Shown: piece by piece, positions 23,262-32,500 of the stretch | How positions within the stretch are numbered: position 1 is the stretch's first letter | Layout of the letters: every line of letters begins with the position of its first letter | NCBI RefSeq assembly: GCF_021655095.1 | Contig: NZ_PPXW01000001.1 | Location: forward strand, 397,574 to 434,515 | DNA from: Clostridium sp. Cult1 | Lineage (GTDB): Bacteria; Bacillota; Clostridia; Tissierellales; Tepidimicrobiaceae | Length of the DNA: 36,942 nucleotides | Direction of reading: 5' to 3' | Position numbers and translations under genes: made by a program | Notes under the pieces: generated by a model | Seen by the model: only the letters and a program-made list of their open reading frames with translations | Told to the model about the DNA's origin: nothing | Database searches by the model: none

Positions 23262-24290
23262 TCACTCCAACAAATCTTTAAGCTCTCCTTTTACCTTATA
23301 GGGGAGCTTCTTCAATTCCTCAATATTTTTACTTCCTGTTAATAACATAAGAACCTTAAATTTATAGGTTAAACCTTCCATATATTTATTAGCTCTTTCA
23401 TATCCACCTTCTATTAACTCCCTCAATATTCGACCACTAATACCTACTACGCTAGCTCCTAGAACTAAAGATTTCAATATATCTAGACTGGTTCTTATGC
23501 CACCACTAGATATTAAAATTAAATCCTCAGATATACTCCTACATTGAATCAAACTAAGGGCTGTTGGAATTCCCCAAGAATAGATATCACTAAAATCTAT
23601 TTCATCATCCCTTCTATCCTCTATTTCTATAAAGTTGGTCCCTCCTTTGCCTGATACATCTATATGCCTTATTCCTACATCATACAGTCTTTGAGCAACT
23701 TCTTTTGATATACCAAATCCCACTTCCTTTACTACAACTGGTTTTTCTATATTCGATACAATCTTTTCAATATTTCTTAAAATTCCTTTGAAATCCCTGT
23801 CTCCTTCTTTCATTACTAGCTCTTGAGCAGGATTTAAATGGAGTTGAATAGCGTCTGCCTCTATTAGATCCATTGAAAATTTTACATCTTCTAAAGAAGC
23901 CTGGCCACTTAAATTAGCGATGACTACTCCCTTTTCTCCAACTGTTTCCCTTACTATCTTAAAGGAATTATAGCTTTCTCTATCTCTTAATGCTATGGTT
24001 TGTGAACCTACTGCCATGGGAATCCCATATTTTTTCGCTATTTTTGACAAATCTCTATTTATTTCCCGGGAAAATTCAGTTCCTCCTGTCATAGCATTTA
24101 TCATTATAGGATACTCTATGGTTTTTCCTAAAAAATCAGTTTTTCCACTTATTTCATTAAAATTTAAATCTGGTAATGAATTATGCTCTATAAATATATC
24201 CTTAAAAAGAGTATCGCTTTCAAAGGTAGATTTTAAATAATATTCAATATGCTCTTTTTTCCTATCCTTTCTCAATACATCTTCTTTCAT
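23262..24290 (-). CDS. fni: Isopentenyl-diphosphate delta-isomerase, type 2 (FMN)
   Basis: A 342-residue FMN-dependent TIM-barrel enzyme interconverting IPP and DMAPP. Family blocks: R-K-D-R-K-K-E-H-I near residue 7, I-M-I-N-A-M-T-G-G-T near 62, MAVGSQTIAL near 96, QLHLNPAQE near 148, VVVKEVGFGIS near 186, the DVSGKGGTNF phosphate/FMN loop near 216, and ISSGGIRTSLD near 260. Start is ATG 24290 behind GGGAGG. It begins 12 bp after the LCP gene, so the two are likely cotranscribed; isoprenoid supply supports undecaprenyl carriers used by wall-polymer ligases. Confidence 0.93.
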   Translation of the reverse strand: MKEDVLRKDRKKEHIEYYLKSTFESDTLFKDIFIEHNSLPDLNFNEISGKTDFLGKTIEYPIMINAMTGGTEFSREINRDLSKIAKKYGIPMAVGSQTIALRDRESYNSFKIVRETVGEKGVVIANLSGQASLEDVKFSMDLIEADAIQLHLNPAQELVMKEGDRDFKGILRNIEKIVSNIEKPVVVKEVGFGISKEVAQRLYDVGIRHIDVSGKGGTNFIEIEDRRDDEIDFSDIYSWGIPTALSLIQCRSISEDLILISSGGIRTSLDILKSLVLGASVVGISGRILRELIEGGYERANKYMEGLTYKFKVLMLLTGSKNIEELKKLPYKVKGELKDLLE

Positions 24291-24302
24291 GAAAACCTCC
24301 CT

Positions 24303-25280
24303 CTATTTGTTTAGTAAATAATTTCCAAATAATTCTTCAACTATTTGCTTAGTCCCTTCTTCATCATAAATAAAATAAGATATACCTCCTATATATTCAC
24401 CAACTCCAGGTACTACACCTACATTCATATTATCTAAATCTACTTTTTTGACAGTTCCTATGCCTTTTAATATCACATTCATAGGTATATTGGTATCTAC
24501 ATAATCATAATAGGTTTTTATCATTTTAGGTAATCTAATAATATTTTTAGGTTTTAGGGTTTGTTTTATAAACTCTTTCATAAATAATTTTTGATTTTTT
24601 ATCCTACCTAAATCTCCTTCTTTAGACCTATATCTTAAAAATTTTATTGAATCATCTCCGTCGAGAGTCTTTAGGCCTGGCTGAAAATCGATCAGTAATG
24701 GTGGTTTATCCGTTGGATCACTATAATACATCCTTTCAGGTATATCTATTTCCACTCCACCAATAGCATTTACTATTTCCTTTACTGCTAGATAGTCCAC
24801 CGTTACATAGTATTCCAAATCTATATTCAAAAAATCCTTCACTGTTTTTACTGCTAAATAAGGACCACCGTGAGAATGGGCATGGTTTATTTTTTCCTTT
24901 CCTTTTCTCCCTCTTATATTAACTCTAGAATCTCTTGGAATAGACAACATAGTAATATGTCCAGTCTCCAAATTGTATTTACAAAGGATCATTGTGTCAG
25001 TTCGTTTTCCTGTAGGTTTATGTCCATCTTCTCCTTCTATCTTCTTTTCCTTTACCTTTGCTACACCACCTGAACCATCTTGATCATCTATACCCATTAA
25101 TAAAAATAGTATTTCACCTTTTTCTTCTAATTCCTTCTCTGCCTCTAAATCACTGTCTTTTTCTCCTTGATATGCTATAGAATCCTTGTTTAAAATATAA
25201 TGGCTTGTTGTAGCAAATAAAGCAGAAAAACCTACTAATGCTATTAAAAACGTTATCCAAAACTTTTTCTTCATCTTCAT
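24303..25280 (-). CDS. LytR-CpsA-Psr (LCP) family cell-wall polymer ligase
   Basis: A 325-residue protein with a short cytoplasmic N-terminus, one membrane segment (about 8-28) and an external LCP domain that transfers lipid-linked anionic polymers onto peptidoglycan. Domain markers are RTDTMILCKYN near residue 93, the SIPRDSRVNI block with the conserved Arg residues near 112, INHAHSHGGP near 131, IGGVEIDIP near 168, L-D-G-D-D-S-I-K-F-L-R-Y-R near 205 and GRIKNQKLFMKE near 224. Between the membrane segment and the domain is a charged stretch of about 50 residues. First gene of a unit with fni. Confidence 0.93.
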   Translation of the reverse strand: MKMKKKFWITFLIALVGFSALFATTSHYILNKDSIAYQGEKDSDLEAEKELEEKGEILFLLMGIDDQDGSGGVAKVKEKKIEGEDGHKPTGKRTDTMILCKYNLETGHITMLSIPRDSRVNIRGRKGKEKINHAHSHGGPYLAVKTVKDFLNIDLEYYVTVDYLAVKEIVNAIGGVEIDIPERMYYSDPTDKPPLLIDFQPGLKTLDGDDSIKFLRYRSKEGDLGRIKNQKLFMKEFIKQTLKPKNIIRLPKMIKTYYDYVDTNIPMNVILKGIGTVKKVDLDNMNVGVVPGVGEYIGGISYFIYDEEGTKQIVEELFGNYLLNK

Positions 25281-25381
25281 CCCCCCATATATGGCAACCT
25301 ATATTTCAAATGATACTAAATATAAGGGCGATTTGCAATGACAATAAGGTTACAATTTCAGAACATATGGATTAAGGTAAA

Positions 25382-25410
25382 ATAAAAACAGGTTAATAAC
25401 CTGTTTTTAT
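25382..25410 (-). terminator. Terminator of the PII-like/antiporter operon
   Basis: A perfect 13-bp stem (25382-25394 with 25398-25410) with a 3-nt loop. On the minus strand the 3' arm ends in CTGTTTTTATTTT. The antiporter TAA stop (25393-25395) is at the loop edge, inside the hairpin. Confidence 0.8.
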
Positions 25411-26574
25411 CTCTCCTGCTTTTATTAATGCTCTCTTAGTAATCATTGGCCCTAATAGTTCATATATTACAGTTGCAGCCAAAACAATAGTTCTAATTTG
25501 TGCTCCATATGGATCAGGTAGTATCCTTTGTGCAACTAAGGACAATCCAATAGCCACCCCTGCTTGAGGTATTAGAGTATAGCCCAGATACTTTCTTATT
25601 GTTTCTGGAGCATTTGCTATTTTTGCACCTAAGTAAGAACCGAATACTTTTCCAGCAACTCTAGATAATATATAAGCAATTCCAATTATCCCGACAGATT
25701 TTAATATAGTAAAATCCAGCTCAATTCCAGCTATAGTGAAAAAAGCAATATAAATAGGTGGTGTAAATTTTTCCACTGTAGTAAAGACACTTTTATTATT
25801 TGGAGTAACATTAACTAAAGTAGCTCCAAGCATCATACAAGCTAAAAGAGACGAAAGATTAAACTTTAAAGTGATGGCCGTTGTAGCAAAAATTATAGCA
25901 ATAACCGATGATAGAAGTTCGCTTTCTCCTTTTGTTCTTTTAGAAATTAAAATAAGAAGTATTCCCATTAAAAGTCCAAGAGCCAATGCTCCAACTATTT
26001 CTATTAAAGGCAATATAATTAAGTTGGCCATTGAAACAGTTGCTGCATTATTAATCAAAGTCGATGCTATAGAAGTAGAAATACCAAAGGCCATTATACA
26101 AACTGCATCATCCATTGCAACAACTGGTAACAAGGTATCAACTAAAGGTCCTTTAGCATTATATTGTTTAACCACCATTAAAGTGGCCGCTGGAGCAGTA
26201 GCTGAACCTATAGCCCCTATTATAAGACTAAAGAAAAATGGTTGCTTAAATATTAATACCATAGTCAAAGTTATAAATAATACAGCCATCAACGATTGTA
26301 AAAAGGTTATTAATACTATACCCTTACTCATCTTTTTTAAATGTGCTAAATTAAATTCACTTCCTATACTATAAGCAATAAAAGCTAAAGCCACTTCCGA
26401 AACAATGGAAAATTTGTTCAAGCTTTCCTTAGGTATTATCCCTAAAATCGAAGGTCCAATTATTAAACCTGCTATAAGATAACCCGTAACATTTGGCAAC
26501 TTAAATTTACTTAATATCTTAGCTACAAATATTCCTGCCATTAATATAACAGCTAAATAAAATAATATATTCAT
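25393..26574 (-). CDS. CPA2-type cation:proton antiporter
   Basis: A 393-residue protein with about 12 hydrophobic segments (Na+/H+ exchanger, KefB-type core). Characteristic: N-terminal PNVTGYLIAGLIIGPSILG near residue 28, FIAYSIGSEF near 65, SATAPAATLMVVKQYNAKGP near 123, LLPVVAMDDAVCIMAFG near 147 with the ion-binding Asp pair, and F-F-T-I-A-G-I-E-L-D-F near 274. It ends with the membrane domain: there is no cytoplasmic TrkA/RCK regulatory domain as in KefB/C. A PII-like gene starts this unit 20 bp upstream and may replace that regulatory function. Ion (Na+ or K+) unknown. Start is ATG 26574. Confidence 0.9.
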   Translation of the reverse strand: MNILFYLAVILMAGIFVAKILSKFKLPNVTGYLIAGLIIGPSILGIIPKESLNKFSIVSEVALAFIAYSIGSEFNLAHLKKMSKGIVLITFLQSLMAVLFITLTMVLIFKQPFFFSLIIGAIGSATAPAATLMVVKQYNAKGPLVDTLLPVVAMDDAVCIMAFGISTSIASTLINNAATVSMANLIILPLIEIVGALALGLLMGILLILISKRTKGESELLSSVIAIIFATTAITLKFNLSSLLACMMLGATLVNVTPNNKSVFTTVEKFTPPIYIAFFTIAGIELDFTILKSVGIIGIAYILSRVAGKVFGSYLGAKIANAPETIRKYLGYTLIPQAGVAIGLSLVAQRILPDPYGAQIRTIVLAATVIYELLGPMITKRALIKAGEIKTGY

Positions 26575-26594
26575 CTTTTGTTATTCCATCTCCT

Positions 26595-26933
26595 TTATTT
26601 TGTCAAACCTTCTACTTGATTTACTGGTAATGTGAACATAATTCCAGTATTTTCTTCATTTATATTACCTACTACTTTCCTTATACATTCCATTGCAATA
26701 GGTATTTTTTCATCTTCCAATACCATGAATATAGTTTTATTAATGGGCCTATTTTCATTTAATATGGCTTTTAGCGAACCAAATAGGGGTATTTCTGAAT
26801 GTTCATCCGCCAAAGTTCTAACCATACCCATGCTATCGATAATAGTTCCGCCTCGAATGCCATTATCATTTAGCTCCAATAACAATGCATCCAACTTTTG
26901 GGTTTTGTTGAGAACCAATATTAATATTTGCAT
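26595..26933 (-). CDS. PII-like regulatory protein paired with the antiporter
   Basis: A 112-residue protein with a PII-type beta-alpha-beta pattern: initial strand M-Q-I-L-I-L-V-L-N-K-T, the G-G-T-I-I-D-S-M-G turn, a long central loop (about 36-62), the strand NKTIFMVLEDEK and the C-terminal T-G-I-M-F-T-L-P-V-N-Q-V-E-G-L. The C-terminal motif is nearly that of the other PII-like protein (GIIFTLPVDNLVGL at 5805-6131), but the T-loop region is unrelated. Start is ATG 26933 behind GGAGG. It is 20 bp before the antiporter gene and could act as its separate regulatory subunit. Ligand unknown. Confidence 0.75.
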   Translation of the reverse strand: MQILILVLNKTQKLDALLLELNDNGIRGGTIIDSMGMVRTLADEHSEIPLFGSLKAILNENRPINKTIFMVLEDEKIPIAMECIRKVVGNINEENTGIMFTLPVNQVEGLTK

Positions 26934-26983
26934 AATAATTCGCCTCCATTTTTTATATTACTCCTATAAAAATAATTTTTCAA

Positions 26984-27598
26984 TTATTTTTTTACTACGG
27001 ATACATAAGGATTCCCTTCTATATAAAATCTATAGGGATAATCTTTGGCTTCTTCCCCATAATCTATTCCAATCCTGGTAGTTTCAATGATATTAAAATT
27101 ATCATCATTTCCCTTTTCCAGATATAATTTATTTTTACATAGATCTTCTTTATCTAGAGTTTTATCTATATTAAAAGCCATAGAAAGTTTTCCTGGGCCA
27201 TTGGTAAGGTTTTTTTTCTGGTTTTTATTTAAATTAGCATAGGTTTTTCCAAACCTATTTTTAGACATTTCATCTAAACCTTCTAAAGGTTGTATGCCTC
27301 TTATTAAAACTGCTTCTGGTATTCCTACTTCTTCCGTCACTATATTAAAGCAATAATACATTCCATATATAAGATAAACATAGGCTGTACCAGGCATTCC
27401 ATACATGGTTTCTACCCTTTTGGTTCTCTTTCCTCCATAAGAATGGGCTGCCTTATCCCTAAGACCAAGATAAGCTTCCGTTTCCACAATTATCCCTTTT
27501 AATTTTTGTCCATTTATGTTGTGCACTAATACTTTACCTAGTAATTCCTTTGCTACAGTAATCGTATCTCTACTATAAAAACTCCTATTTAGTTTCAT
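26984..27598 (-). CDS. DNA-3-methyladenine glycosylase (AAG/MPG family)
   Basis: A 204-residue base-excision repair enzyme that releases alkylated and deaminated purines. The active-site block I-I-V-E-T-E-A-Y gives E41 (equivalent of human E125) and Y43; H52 is in KAAHSYGGK; then GMPGTAYVYLIYGMYYCFN (about 69-87), LIRGIQPL near 101 and the N-G-P-G-K-L-S-M-A-F block near 139. Start is ATG 27598 behind AAAGGAG. It lies 50 bp upstream of the PII-like gene on the same strand; linkage to that operon is uncertain. Confidence 0.93.
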   Translation of the reverse strand: MKLNRSFYSRDTITVAKELLGKVLVHNINGQKLKGIIVETEAYLGLRDKAAHSYGGKRTKRVETMYGMPGTAYVYLIYGMYYCFNIVTEEVGIPEAVLIRGIQPLEGLDEMSKNRFGKTYANLNKNQKKNLTNGPGKLSMAFNIDKTLDKEDLCKNKLYLEKGNDDNFNIIETTRIGIDYGEEAKDYPYRFYIEGNPYVSVVKK

Positions 27599-27645
27599 AC
27601 TTTCACTCCTTTAAATATGCTACTTTTTATTATACCTCTTAAAAG

Positions 27646-27675
27646 AAAAAAATAGGCGTGAACCGCCTATTTTTT
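27646..27675 (-). terminator. Terminator after the DJ-1/PfpI gene
   Basis: An 11-bp stem (27648-27658 with 27664-27674) with a 5-nt loop: a G+C core TAGGCG/CGCCTA flanked by A and T runs. On the minus strand it ends in a run of seven T. It overlaps the last base of the DJ-1 gene. Confidence 0.75.
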
Positions 27676-28243
27676 AAATATTTCTTTCTACCATATCTAA
27701 TAAAATATCCTTTGCTAATTCCTCTCTCTTGTCTTCTCCTACTAAATTTTCCACCAATTTTAGTGCAAAATAAACTGCTACTGCAGGACCTCTTGCTGTT
27801 ATAATATTTCCATCCTGAACCACTAAATCATCCTTATATTGGCTTTCCTTTAAATCATTATCAAATCCGGGATAAGAAGTAACCTTTTTGCCTGTTATTA
27901 TTCCAGCTCTCTGTAATACTATAGGACCAGCACATATGGCTGCTATTAGCTTTTCTTCTTGATTAAATTCTTGAACCAACTCTATTACCCTGTCATTATC
28001 CCTAAGGTTAGTAGCCCCTGGTAATCCCCCCGGAATAACTAAGGCGTCATAATTTTTTATTCTATCTACTTTGCTTAAATCTTTATCCGATTCAACTGTT
28101 ATCCTATGAGCCCCAGTCACCCTTCTCTCACCGTTAATAGAACAAGTATCTACTATTATGTCCATTCTACGTAAATAATCCACTGTTGTTAGAGCTTCTA
28201 CTTCCTCAAATCCTTCTGCTAATAATAGTAATACTTTTTTCAT
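27674..28243 (-). CDS. DJ-1/PfpI/ThiJ family protein
   Basis: A 189-residue cytoplasmic protein of the DJ-1 superfamily. E16 (in A-E-G-F-E-E-V-E) and the nucleophile C104 (in L-I-A-A-I-C-A-G-P) are in the same places as E18 and C106 of human DJ-1, and V-I-P-G-G-L-P-G-A-T is the oxyanion-loop region. Roles proposed for the family include deglycation or glyoxalase activity and redox sensing; the sequence alone does not decide. Start is ATG 28243 behind AAGGAGG. Monocistronic. Confidence 0.92.
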   Translation of the reverse strand: MKKVLLLLAEGFEEVEALTTVDYLRRMDIIVDTCSINGERRVTGAHRITVESDKDLSKVDRIKNYDALVIPGGLPGATNLRDNDRVIELVQEFNQEEKLIAAICAGPIVLQRAGIITGKKVTSYPGFDNDLKESQYKDDLVVQDGNIITARGPAVAVYFALKLVENLVGEDKREELAKDILLDMVERNI

Positions 28244-28321
28244 TTAAAATACCTCCTTATAAATATCCTCGTATATATTATATACCATTAAGAAGGCATT
28301 TAAAAACTTTGGATAGCTAAA

Positions 28322-28390
28322 ATAAAAATAAGGCCTAGCTCTTTATATTATTGGGGGTAGAACTAGGCCCTTGGTGGGCTTATTTTTGAT
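28322..28390 (-). terminator. Two-part terminator after the lipoprotein gene
   Basis: An inner stem (28332-28342 with 28357-28367-type pairing of GGCCTAG...CTAGGCC, one G-U pair) is enclosed by AAAAATAA and TTATTTTT (about 28324-28331 and 28380-28387), leaving a 9-nt bulge. The minus-strand tail is TTATTTTTATTTT. It includes the TAA stop of the lipoprotein gene at 28380-28382. Confidence 0.6.
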
Positions 28391-29372
28391 CTTCTAACGT
28401 AGCAATAGCTTCACTATGAACTTCAGTCACTCTAGAAAGCACATTTTCATCTATTATATTTTGATTTTCACCTATAATATCTATATATTTAGAAACTACT
28501 TTAGATGTTACAGTTTCATCCATATTTCTTACTTTTTTATAGCTTGATAATACCTCATCTTTTATTTCCTTAGATTCATAATCATATATAGGAGTATTGC
28601 TTGAACCTTCTAAATAGAATTTTAGATATACCCCATAAAGCCTTAAAATCTCTTCATATTTTATACTATTTGGATATTTTAAAATGTAATTTTCTGTTTT
28701 AACAAGTCTTTCTGCTAATTGATCAAAAGAAATGACCAATCCTGCATCTAATATGGTAGGCATACTAGAATCCATAGACTTTAAATCTATATATCCCTTC
28801 ATCTCATCTGATATATGATCATTATAAGTTTTTAATGCTTCATAGTCAATAATTGGATAAAAGGCCCCTTCCATATTGATAAGTTTATATTTACCTTCCT
28901 TTATATTATTAACTAATTCTTTTAAATTCCCATTTTTTATCTCTTCTATCTTTGAGTTATCGAAAAATAAATAATCTTCGATTTTAGCTTCACTATGCTG
29001 AACTTCAGAAAGAGTTAGTAACTCCATCTGGTGTTCCTCCATAAATAATTTTTCTGTATATCTTTCTATATATCCTTCTTGGACTTCTTCTAATTCTTTT
29101 ATCATCTCTGTAGCATTCTCTATTTTTACTTTATCTATATTTTCATCTATGAATTTCACTAATACAAAAGGCTCATTGTCACTCTTAACCATTGTTTTGA
29201 AATCCTTTATTATCTTTTCCTCATCTTTTTCAATGGAAATCTCTGGTTTTGGCTCTACTTTATCTACAAGCTCCCCATTACCTTTATCTACACCCTCTCC
29301 GCCACATGCTGCAAGCAAAGTAAGTAATAGAATACTGACGATAAGCATAAAAGCTATAGATTTTTTATTCAT
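28380..29372 (-). CDS. Lipoprotein of unknown function
   Basis: A 330-residue secreted protein. The signal peptide MNKKSIAFMLIVSILLLTLL ends in the lipobox L-A-A-C, so the mature protein would be lipid-anchored at a Cys near residue 22, followed by a Gly/Glu/Lys linker. The rest is charged and helical (about 50-330), rich in Glu and Lys, with no enzyme motif I recognise. Start is ATG 29372, behind AGAGGTAGG; the ATG six codons earlier (29390) has no ribosome binding site and would spoil the signal peptide. Monocistronic. Confidence 0.78.
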   Translation of the reverse strand: MNKKSIAFMLIVSILLLTLLAACGGEGVDKGNGELVDKVEPKPEISIEKDEEKIIKDFKTMVKSDNEPFVLVKFIDENIDKVKIENATEMIKELEEVQEGYIERYTEKLFMEEHQMELLTLSEVQHSEAKIEDYLFFDNSKIEEIKNGNLKELVNNIKEGKYKLINMEGAFYPIIDYEALKTYNDHISDEMKGYIDLKSMDSSMPTILDAGLVISFDQLAERLVKTENYILKYPNSIKYEEILRLYGVYLKFYLEGSSNTPIYDYESKEIKDEVLSSYKKVRNMDETVTSKVVSKYIDIIGENQNIIDENVLSRVTEVHSEAIATLEDQK

Positions 29373-29510
29373 AATTCCTACCTCTTTCATTTTTTTGTTA
29401 TTCCTATTATACCCTTTAATCCAAATTTATTATGGATTACTATACTTAATATACCAATTATGCATATAAAAGTTGTTACAAAGGGGTTACAATATATTTA
29501 CAATTAAAAA

Positions 29511-29556
29511 TCCAGCCTCCCTTTATTCAGAATAAATTTTACTGAACTAGGAAGGC
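29511..29556 (-). terminator. Terminator of the activase gene
   Basis: GCCTCCC (29515-29521) pairs with GGAAGGC (29550-29556) with one G-U pair, plus an inner TTCAG/CTGAA helix (29526-29530 with 29542-29546). On the minus strand TGGATTTTTAA follows. Confidence 0.6.
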
Positions 29557-29563
29557 CTCTGTC

Positions 29564-32500
29564 TTAACTTTCCATATTGTATGCTTTAGTATTGTATTCC
29601 TTTTTTTCTTCTACGTTGTCATGGGCAGTTGATAGCATTAACTTTATTCTATTCAATTGATTTACTTCGCTAGCACCAGGGTCATAGTCTATAGCAACTA
29701 TATTGGCCTGAGGATATATACCCCTAATGGCCTTTATTACCCCTTTACCAGTAATATGGTTTGGTAAACATCCAAAAGGTTGGGTGCATACTATGTTTTC
29801 TGCACCAGTTTGGATTAACTCTAACATTTCTGCTGTAAGCAACCAGCCTTCCCCGTATTGATTACCTATAGAAACCAACCTTTCAGCTTCCTTTACTAAT
29901 TCTTCCACAGTTAATGGTTCATGGAACCTATTAGATTTTTTTAAGGCTTCCCTTACAGGTTTTCTATAGTATTCAATATACTTTATAGCTATATCGCTAC
30001 CTATTTTAGGCAATAAACCTTTTGATAAATATTTATATTTATATGTTGCATTATAGCCAGAATATAGAAGAAAGTCGGTTAAATCCGGTACTACTACTTC
30101 TGCCCCTTCAGATTCTAGTAAGCCTACTAGATTATTGTTAGCCATTGGGTGATATTTTACAAGTATTTCTCCTACTACCCCTACCTTTGGTTTAACTAAA
30201 CTTTCATCTATTTCCAACTCATCAAAATCTCTCACCATCTGATAAATATTTTTTACATATTCTTCTTTATCACCAGTTTTTACAGCTTGGGAACATTTCT
30301 CAATCCAATGCTCTGCTAATAAATTTGCTGAACCCTTTATCTTTTCATAAGGTCTTACCCTATATAATAATCTCATTATAAGATCTCCGTACAATACAGC
30401 CATTACTCCTTTTCTACCCATTTCCAAAGAATAGGTAAATCCCGGATTGGTTTCAATTCCTTGGGCAGATACAGCAATCACTGGAATATGGCCAAAACCA
30501 GCATCCTTCAAAGCTTTTCGAATAAAACCAATATAATTGGAAGCTCTACAAACCCCACCAGTTTGGCTCATTAAAAGAGATACATTGTTTAAATCATATT
30601 TCCCTGATTTTAATGCAGCTATATACTGACCTACAGTTATTATAGAAGGATAGCAAGCATCATTATTTACGTATTTTAATCCTTCATCGATGGCTTTTAA
30701 ATCCATTGCAGGTAAAAACTCTATATTATATCCACAGGAATTTAATGCTTCTTGTAATATTTTAAAATGTATAGGTGCCATTTGAGGCGCTAAAATAGTA
30801 TGTTTTTCCCTCATTTCCTTAGTAAATGGTATTTTTTCTATTGGTTTATATTTATCTTGGATTGTAAAACCACTCTTTGCTCTTTCTTCCAGTGCTGCAT
30901 AAAGGGATCTTACCCTAATTTTAGCAGCACCTAAATTGCTGACTTCGTCTATTTTTAAAACTGTATATATCTTTTCATGGCCATGGAGTATTTCTTCTAC
31001 TTGATCTGTTGTTACTGCATCTAAGCCACAACCAAAGGAATTTAGCTGTATAAGTTCTAAATTCTCTTGAGTAGCTACAAAAGATGCTGCTCTGTATAAC
31101 CTAGAATGATATACCCATTGATCTAAAACTCTAAGAGGTCTTTCTGTCTTTGCTAAATGGGATACGGAATCTTCTGTCAACACAGCCATTCCCAAGGAAG
31201 TAATCAATTCCGGTATCCCATGATTAATTTCTGGATCTATATGGTAGGGTCTTCCTGCTAAAACAATCCCTTTTAACCCTTCCTCTTCCATTATTTTTAA
31301 AGTTTCCTCACCTTTTTTTTCTATATCTTTCTTATAAGCCATTAATTCATTCCAAGCTTTATCTACAGCCTGCCTTATCTCTCTATATGGTATATCAAAA
31401 TCCTTTAATTCGTCCCTTAACCTTTTTTTCAATCCTCCCTTATCATCAAAAGATATAAATGGATTTAAAAATAATATATCCTCATGCATTACCTCATCTA
31501 CATTGTGCTTAATAACCTCTGAGTACCCAATTACAACTGGACAGTTTACATGATTATCCACTTCTTTGTCTTCCTTATGCTCATAAAACACTGCAGGATA
31601 AAAAATAAAATCTATATTTTTTGATATTAAATCCATTATATGCCCATGGGATATCTTAGCTGGATAGCAAGCAGTTTCACTTGGTATAGAGCTTATTCCT
31701 TTTTCATATACTTCTCTATTGGATTCAGTAGACAATACTACTCGAAAACCTAAATCTGTGAAGAAGGTATGCCAGAAAGGATAATTCTCATACATATTTA
31801 ATACCCTCGGTATTCCTACTGTTCCCCGCCTTGCTTCCTCTTTAGGCAAAGACTCATAATCAAAGGTTCTATTATATTTATATTCATAAAGATTTGGAAT
31901 CTTTTTAGTTCCCTTTTCTATTCCTGCTCCCTTTTCACATCTATTACCTGTGATATATCTTTTCCCATCAGAAAAAATATTTATTGTTAGTGAACAATTA
32001 TTGCCACATCTTCCACAGTTGGCTCTTTTAGTCTTATAAGTAAAACTATCCAATTCATCCTTTAGTAATATATTGGATTCTATTCCTTCTTCAAATCTTT
32101 CCTTCGCTATTAAAGCAGCACCTAAAGCTCCCATAAGCCCTGGTATATCTGGTCTTACCACCTTCCTACTAGATACCAATTCAAAGGACCGTAAAATTGC
32201 ATCCCCATAGAAAGTGCCTCCTTGAACTACAATATTCTCTCCTAGTTCCCTTGGATCCCTAACCTTAATTACCTTCTGTATTGCATTTTTAATTACTGAA
32301 TAGGAAAGACCTGCAGCAATATCTCCAACAGTAGCCCCTTCTTTTTGAGCCTGCTTTACTTTAGAATTCATAAACACAGTACAACGAGAACCTAAATCCA
32401 CAGGGTTTTTAGCCAATAATCCTTCATTTAAAAAATCCTCTACAGACATGTTTAATGAATGAGCAAAAGTCTCTAAGAAAGAACCACATCCAGAAGAACA

